Source of the DNA: an uncultured Clostridia bacterium
GTDB lineage: Bacteria > Bacillota > Clostridia > Christensenellales > Borkfalkiaceae
DNA length: 9,853 nucleotides
Direction: 5' to 3'
Assembly (NCBI GenBank): GCA_947174975.1
Contig: CAMWLA010000040.1
Span: 1 to 9,853, forward strand
Both the position numbers and the translations under genes were made by a program. Shown here in pieces: positions 6,985 through 9,853 of the stretch (the stretch's first letter is position 1; every line of letters begins with the position of its first letter). The notes under the pieces were generated by a model that had not been told where the DNA came from, ran no database searches, and saw only the letters and a program-made list of their open reading frames with translations.

Positions 6985-7523
6985 TGAGAAAAAGAGTTTT
7001 AAGTTTATTTTTATTGACCGCATTGTTCTTAACGGCTTTTTCGTTTACCGCTTGCAAGGATGAACAGTTCACGGTTAATGACTGCGTGTTTACTTCTTTC
7101 ACTGCGGAAGATTACGACGGCAATATTATTGACGAAACAGTATTTGCGGAGTACAAAATTACAATGATAAGCGTGTGGGGAACGCAGTGCGACGGTTGCA
7201 GGGTGGAAGCCCCCGAGCTTGTAGAAATTAACAGCGAGTATGCAAGCAAAGGCTTTCAAGTAATAGGAATACCGGTTGATAAATACACCAAACAACAAGC
7301 GTCGGACGCGGTTGAAGTTATTGACGAGCTACACATAGATTTTAGGAACTTGAAGGTGTACGGCAATAATGTAAAGCAATTTGTTTTAGGTGTAGAGCAT
7401 TTACCTTATACCATTTTCGTAAACGCGGAAGGCAAGCAAATCGGCGGGGGATATTCGGGGGCTAAAAGCAAAACCGAGTGGAAAAAGCTTATAGACAGTA
7501 TGCTGGAATTCGTAAGTAAATAA
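6984..7523 (+). CDS. TlpA/ResA-like thioredoxin-fold lipoprotein
   Basis: This 179-residue extracytoplasmic thiol-disulfide protein has an N-terminal MRKR, a hydrophobic stretch (5-20) and a lipobox-like FTAC ending at Cys24, where lipid would be attached; Phe at -3 is unusual but tolerated. The thioredoxin fold follows: ISVWGTQCDGC (62-72) with active-site Cys69 and Cys72, VIGIPVDK (93-100), and the cis-proline loop HLPYTIFVNAEGK with Pro141. The active site is atypical: Gln68 replaces the usual Trp before the first cysteine, and Asp-Gly replaces Gly-Pro or similar between the cysteines. Cys34 is an extra cysteine. The ATG overlaps the previous stop (TAATG, 6982-6986), with AGGGGG at 6971-6976, so translation is probably coupled and the two proteins are likely partners. 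A terminator follows. No CcdA/DsbD-type electron donor is visible in the window. Confidence 0.88.
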   Translation: MRKRVLSLFLLTALFLTAFSFTACKDEQFTVNDCVFTSFTAEDYDGNIIDETVFAEYKITMISVWGTQCDGCRVEAPELVEINSEYASKGFQVIGIPVDKYTKQQASDAVEVIDELHIDFRNLKVYGNNVKQFVLGVEHLPYTIFVNAEGKQIGGGYSGAKSKTEWKKLIDSMLEFVSK

Positions 7524-7533
7524 AATAAAAATT

Positions 7534-7565
7534 AAAGCTCCCGAAGTTGTCTTCGGGAGCTTTTT
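7534..7565. terminator. rho-independent terminator, probably bidirectional
   Basis: A 13-bp perfect stem, AAAGCTCCCGAAG (7534-7546) with CTTCGGGAGCTTT (7551-7563), closes a TTGT loop and runs into five T residues on the + strand. The minus-strand reading also has a T-rich tail, so it can end both the thioredoxin-like operon and the convergent EF-G-like gene, whose stop lies 75 bases to the right. The 7566-7640 stretch between them holds nothing else I can name. Confidence 0.93.
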
Positions 7566-7640
7566 ATTCGTTTTACGTTTGATTAGTGATAAGTCGTTCA
7601 AGCATTAAAGCAATTAAGATACAACGTCAACGTAAGGTTG

Positions 7641-9698
7641 TTAGGATTGTTTAGCTGAAAGAATAATCTTTTCCGCAAGCTGCGGGGGAACTTCTTCGTA
7701 GCGTACGAATTCGGTCGTGAACTTGCCTTGCCCGCGGGTAATTCCGCGGAGATCGGTTGCGTACTTGGTTATTTCGGCAAGCGGAACTTCGGCAATTACC
7801 GTTGATAAGCCGTCTTCGGTATGGCTGTCGCAAATTCTTCCGCGGCGCTTGGATATGTCGCCCATAACCCCGCCGAGGTATTCGCCCGAAACGGCTACCT
7901 TGAGTTTAACGAAAGGTTCTAACAGCACGGGTTTAGCCTTGACAATTCCGTCCTTAAACGCAAGCGCCGCCGCAAGTTTGAACGCCATTTCCGAGGAATC
8001 CACGTCGTGATAGCTTCCGTCGAACAGCACTGCTCTAACGCCGGTTACGGGATAGTCGGCAAGCACGCCTTTAGCCATACATTCCCTAAGCCCCTTTTCA
8101 ACCGCGGGGATATACTGCTTGGGAACGGCTCCGCCTACGACCTCGTCGCCGAACTCGAATTCGCTTTCGCACGGCTCGAAGCGCACTTTGCAGTGACCGT
8201 ACTGTCCGTGTCCGCCCGACTGCTTTTTGTGCTTGCCCTCGGCTGTGGCTACGGCGCGTATCGTTTCGCGGTAGGGTATGCGCGGCTCGGAAAGCACGAC
8301 GTCTATGCCGTAGCGGCTTTTAAGTTTCTTTGCAAGAATTTCTATATGTATTTCGCCTTGACCGCTTAAAATCAGCTCTCCCGTTTCCGCGTTCTTTTCA
8401 ACGCTTAAGGTATAATCTTCCTCGCACATTTTCGTAAATCCCGCAAACACTTTGTCCTCGTCGGCCTTGTCTTTTGCCTTGACCGCAAGGGATAAGCAAG
8501 GCTTAGGGAAGTTAATCGGGTCGAATAAAATTTTCGTGCCTTGCGCGCACAGCGAGTGACCGGTAAGGGTGGAAGTAAGCTTATTCAGCGCGCCGATGTC
8601 GCCAGCGGTAAGCTCGGACACAAGCTCGGTCTTTTTTCCGCGGAGCGCGAAAATCTGACCTATGCGCTCCTCGCTGCCGGTGTTGGGGTTGTATAAAACC
8701 ATACCCGATTTTAATTTGCCTCTGAAAATTTTAATGTAGCTGAGCTTGCCCGAGTAAGGGTCGTAAACGGTTTTGAAAACTTGTGCGGCAAACGGTCCGT
8801 TTTCTTCGCACGAAATATTTACTATGTCGTCCTTGTCGAGGTCGGTTGCAAGCGCGTTGCGCCTATCGCCCGCAGTGGGCATATACGTAACTATTTCGTC
8901 CAAAAGATTTATTACTCCGCGGTTAGAAAGCGCGCTGCCCGCCATAACGGGAATTACGCCGCAAGTTAAAATGCCCTTTCTTATGCCGTGAATCGTGTCC
9001 TCTTTGGAAAGCTTGCCGTCGGCAAAATATTTGTCGAGCAACACCTCGTCGTTTTCGGCTGCGGCTTCCATAAGGTTAGCCTGCATTTCGTCCATTGCCG
9101 TTTTGAGGTGGGCGGGAAGGGGTACTTCCTTGGGCCCCGAAGTCGAGAACTCGTAACACCTTTCCTGAATGGCGTTTATATAGCCGGTCATTTTCTCGCC
9201 GTCCATAACTGGTATCTGAATGGGCGCAAGCTTGCCCGCGTACTTTTCTTTTAAAGCGGCAAGCGTTCCCGCATAGTCGGCGTTCGCCTTATCCATACCG
9301 TTTATGAAAATAATCAGCGGTTTCGCAAGCTTTAAGCAGTAGTCGATTACCGTTTCCGCGCCGATTGGAATAATTCCGTTTGCGCCTATGACGAGTACCG
9401 CCGCACCGCAAGCGGCAAGCCCTTCGCGCCGTTCTCCCTCGAAATCATAGAACCCCGGCAGATCCAAAACGTTGATTTTAACGCCCTTCCACATAAAGTA
9501 TGCGCACGAAGTGTACACGGAAAGTTTTTTGGCTTTTTCCGCGTCGTCGAAGTCCATTACGGTGGTGCCGTCCTCGGTCTTGCCCATTCTGTCGATAGCC
9601 CCGCCGTTGAACAGCATAGCCTCGCACAAAGTCGTTTTGCCTTCACCGCTGTGACCGATGACTGCAATGTTTCTGATATCCTTTGCAGTAATATCCAT
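7641..9698 (-). CDS. EF-G-like translational GTPase (EF-G-2 type)
   Basis: 685 residues, full EF-G length with all five domains. GTP-binding domain: G1 GHSGEGKT (15-22), G3 DLPGFYDF (79-86), G4 NGMD (133-136), G5 GSAL (254-257). Domain II is ~300-395, III ~398-475, IV ~476-595 with GGHGQYGHCK and the tip loop DGSYHDVDSSEM, V ~596-685 with VSGEYLGGVMGDISKRRGRI. The GHSGEGKT P-loop marks the EF-G-like (EF-G-2) group rather than the main fusA product, which has a AHxDxGKT-type loop. Deviations: the G2 RGI(T/S)I is replaced by AKKLSVYTS (56-64), the catalytic His of DTPGHVDF is Phe83, and the G4 lysine is Gly134. AGGGGA precedes the ATG on the minus strand. The gene is alone, with its own promoter. 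It probably acts on the ribosome, but whether it supports translocation, recycling or a stress role is unknown. It lacks resemblance to tet ribosomal protection proteins at G1. Confidence 0.92.
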   Translation of the reverse strand: MDITAKDIRNIAVIGHSGEGKTTLCEAMLFNGGAIDRMGKTEDGTTVMDFDDAEKAKKLSVYTSCAYFMWKGVKINVLDLPGFYDFEGERREGLAACGAAVLVIGANGIIPIGAETVIDYCLKLAKPLIIFINGMDKANADYAGTLAALKEKYAGKLAPIQIPVMDGEKMTGYINAIQERCYEFSTSGPKEVPLPAHLKTAMDEMQANLMEAAAENDEVLLDKYFADGKLSKEDTIHGIRKGILTCGVIPVMAGSALSNRGVINLLDEIVTYMPTAGDRRNALATDLDKDDIVNISCEENGPFAAQVFKTVYDPYSGKLSYIKIFRGKLKSGMVLYNPNTGSEERIGQIFALRGKKTELVSELTAGDIGALNKLTSTLTGHSLCAQGTKILFDPINFPKPCLSLAVKAKDKADEDKVFAGFTKMCEEDYTLSVEKNAETGELILSGQGEIHIEILAKKLKSRYGIDVVLSEPRIPYRETIRAVATAEGKHKKQSGGHGQYGHCKVRFEPCESEFEFGDEVVGGAVPKQYIPAVEKGLRECMAKGVLADYPVTGVRAVLFDGSYHDVDSSEMAFKLAAALAFKDGIVKAKPVLLEPFVKLKVAVSGEYLGGVMGDISKRRGRICDSHTEDGLSTVIAEVPLAEITKYATDLRGITRGQGKFTTEFVRYEEVPPQLAEKIILSAKQS

Positions 9699-9728
9699 AA
9701 TAAGTCCCCTTTATCAATTGATACTTAT

Positions 9729-9757
9729 ATTATACTATGGAAATATCCGATTTTCAA
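9729..9757 (-). promoter_or_regulatory. sigma-A promoter of the EF-G-like gene
   Basis: On the minus strand, TTGAAA (9757-9752) and TATAAT (9734-9729) are spaced by 17 bases, predicting a start near 9722 and a leader of about 24 bases. The leader contains the 12-bp palindrome TATCAATTGATA (9712-9723) and the ribosome-binding site AGGGGA. Confidence 0.8.
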
Positions 9758-9784
9758 TAGGTAATTTAATTTTTTACATATAAA

Positions 9785-9809
9785 CTGCCCGACTGATAAA
9801 GTCGGGCAG
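9785..9809 (-). terminator. hairpin terminator of a gene beyond the contig end
   Basis: CTGCCCGAC (9785-9793) pairs perfectly with GTCGGGCAG (9801-9809) around a seven-base loop. Read on the minus strand it is followed by TTTATATG and an A/T-rich tract, so it probably ends a minus-strand gene to the right of the window. The + strand tail cannot be judged because adapter sequence starts straight after the stem. Confidence 0.65.
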
Positions 9810-9853
9810 CTGTCTCTTATACACCACTGACGCTGCCGACGAATAGAGAGGTG
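9810..9853. other. Illumina Nextera adapter contamination (not genomic)
   Basis: CTGTCTCTTATACAC (9810-9824) is the Tn5 mosaic-end sequence. CACT at 9825-9828 stands where the adapter has ATCT (two mismatches), then GACGCTGCCGACGA (9829-9842) is the Nextera read-1 adapter tail. ATAGAGAG (9843-9850) equals the reverse complement of the i5 index CTCTCTAT (the 502 index), and GTG (9851-9853) begins the next constant part. This block should be trimmed. Confidence 0.95.

Noticed and set aside
8007..8369. Open frame on the + strand inside the EF-G-like gene
   Set aside because: Opposite-strand shadow of a well-conserved GTPase with no motif or start signal of its own.
7641..9698. Tetracycline-resistance ribosomal protection protein
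   Set aside because: The GHSGEGKT P-loop and overall motifs fit the EF-G-like group; nothing specific to Tet(M)-type proteins was seen.

Overview
This is a stretch of bacterial chromosome. It most likely comes from a Bacillota (Clostridia-type) gut organism, probably a metagenome-assembled contig. The reasons are moderate GC with strongly purine-rich Shine-Dalgarno sites, four near-consensus sigma-A promoters that all have 17-bp spacers, tight hairpin terminators with short T-runs, and the type of genes present (intracellular GH43, MATE, MarR, EF-G-like factor). The taxonomic guess rests on style, not on a marker gene. The last ~44 bases (9810-9853) are not genomic. They match an Illumina Nextera transposase adapter followed by an i5 index, so the native sequence ends at about 9809.

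Region 1 (about 23-3752) is a three-gene + strand operon. A perfect TTGACA-N17-TATAAT promoter, with an inverted repeat just upstream of its -35, drives a cytoplasmic GH43 glycosidase (98-1597), a 12-helix MATE transporter (1629-3101) and a flavodoxin-fold, cysteine-motif flavoprotein (3105-3722). A strong hairpin terminator ends the operon and is shared with the convergent marR gene.

Region 2 (3771-7565) is the most interesting part. A MarR-family regulator (3771-4220, minus) is divergent from a two-gene + strand operon. The 127-bp gap holds promoters in both directions and two copies of a TAGTCCA-type inverted repeat. One copy lies between the -35 and -10 of the operon promoter and the other lies just past its expected start of transcription. 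The first operon gene (4348-6984) encodes a membrane-anchored 878-residue protein. It joins a UGSC-family-like domain, with Cys-Gly-Ile-Cys where UGSC selenoproteins have Sec-Gly-Ser-Cys, to a second domain that I associate with UGSC proteins, plus an unrecognised beta-rich C-terminus. The second gene (6984-7523) overlaps the first by one base and encodes a TlpA/ResA-like thioredoxin-fold lipoprotein. My reading is an extracytoplasmic thiol-redox pair under MarR control, with substrate unknown.

Region 3 (7641-9809) holds a minus-strand, complete EF-G-like translational GTPase of the EF-G-2 type. Its G2, G3 and G4 motifs are altered, and its own promoter and ribosome-binding site are clear. 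Next to the adapter there is one further hairpin, probably the terminator of a minus-strand gene beyond the contig end. No rRNA, tRNA, CRISPR array, insertion sequence or stretch of more than 300 bases without a gene was seen.
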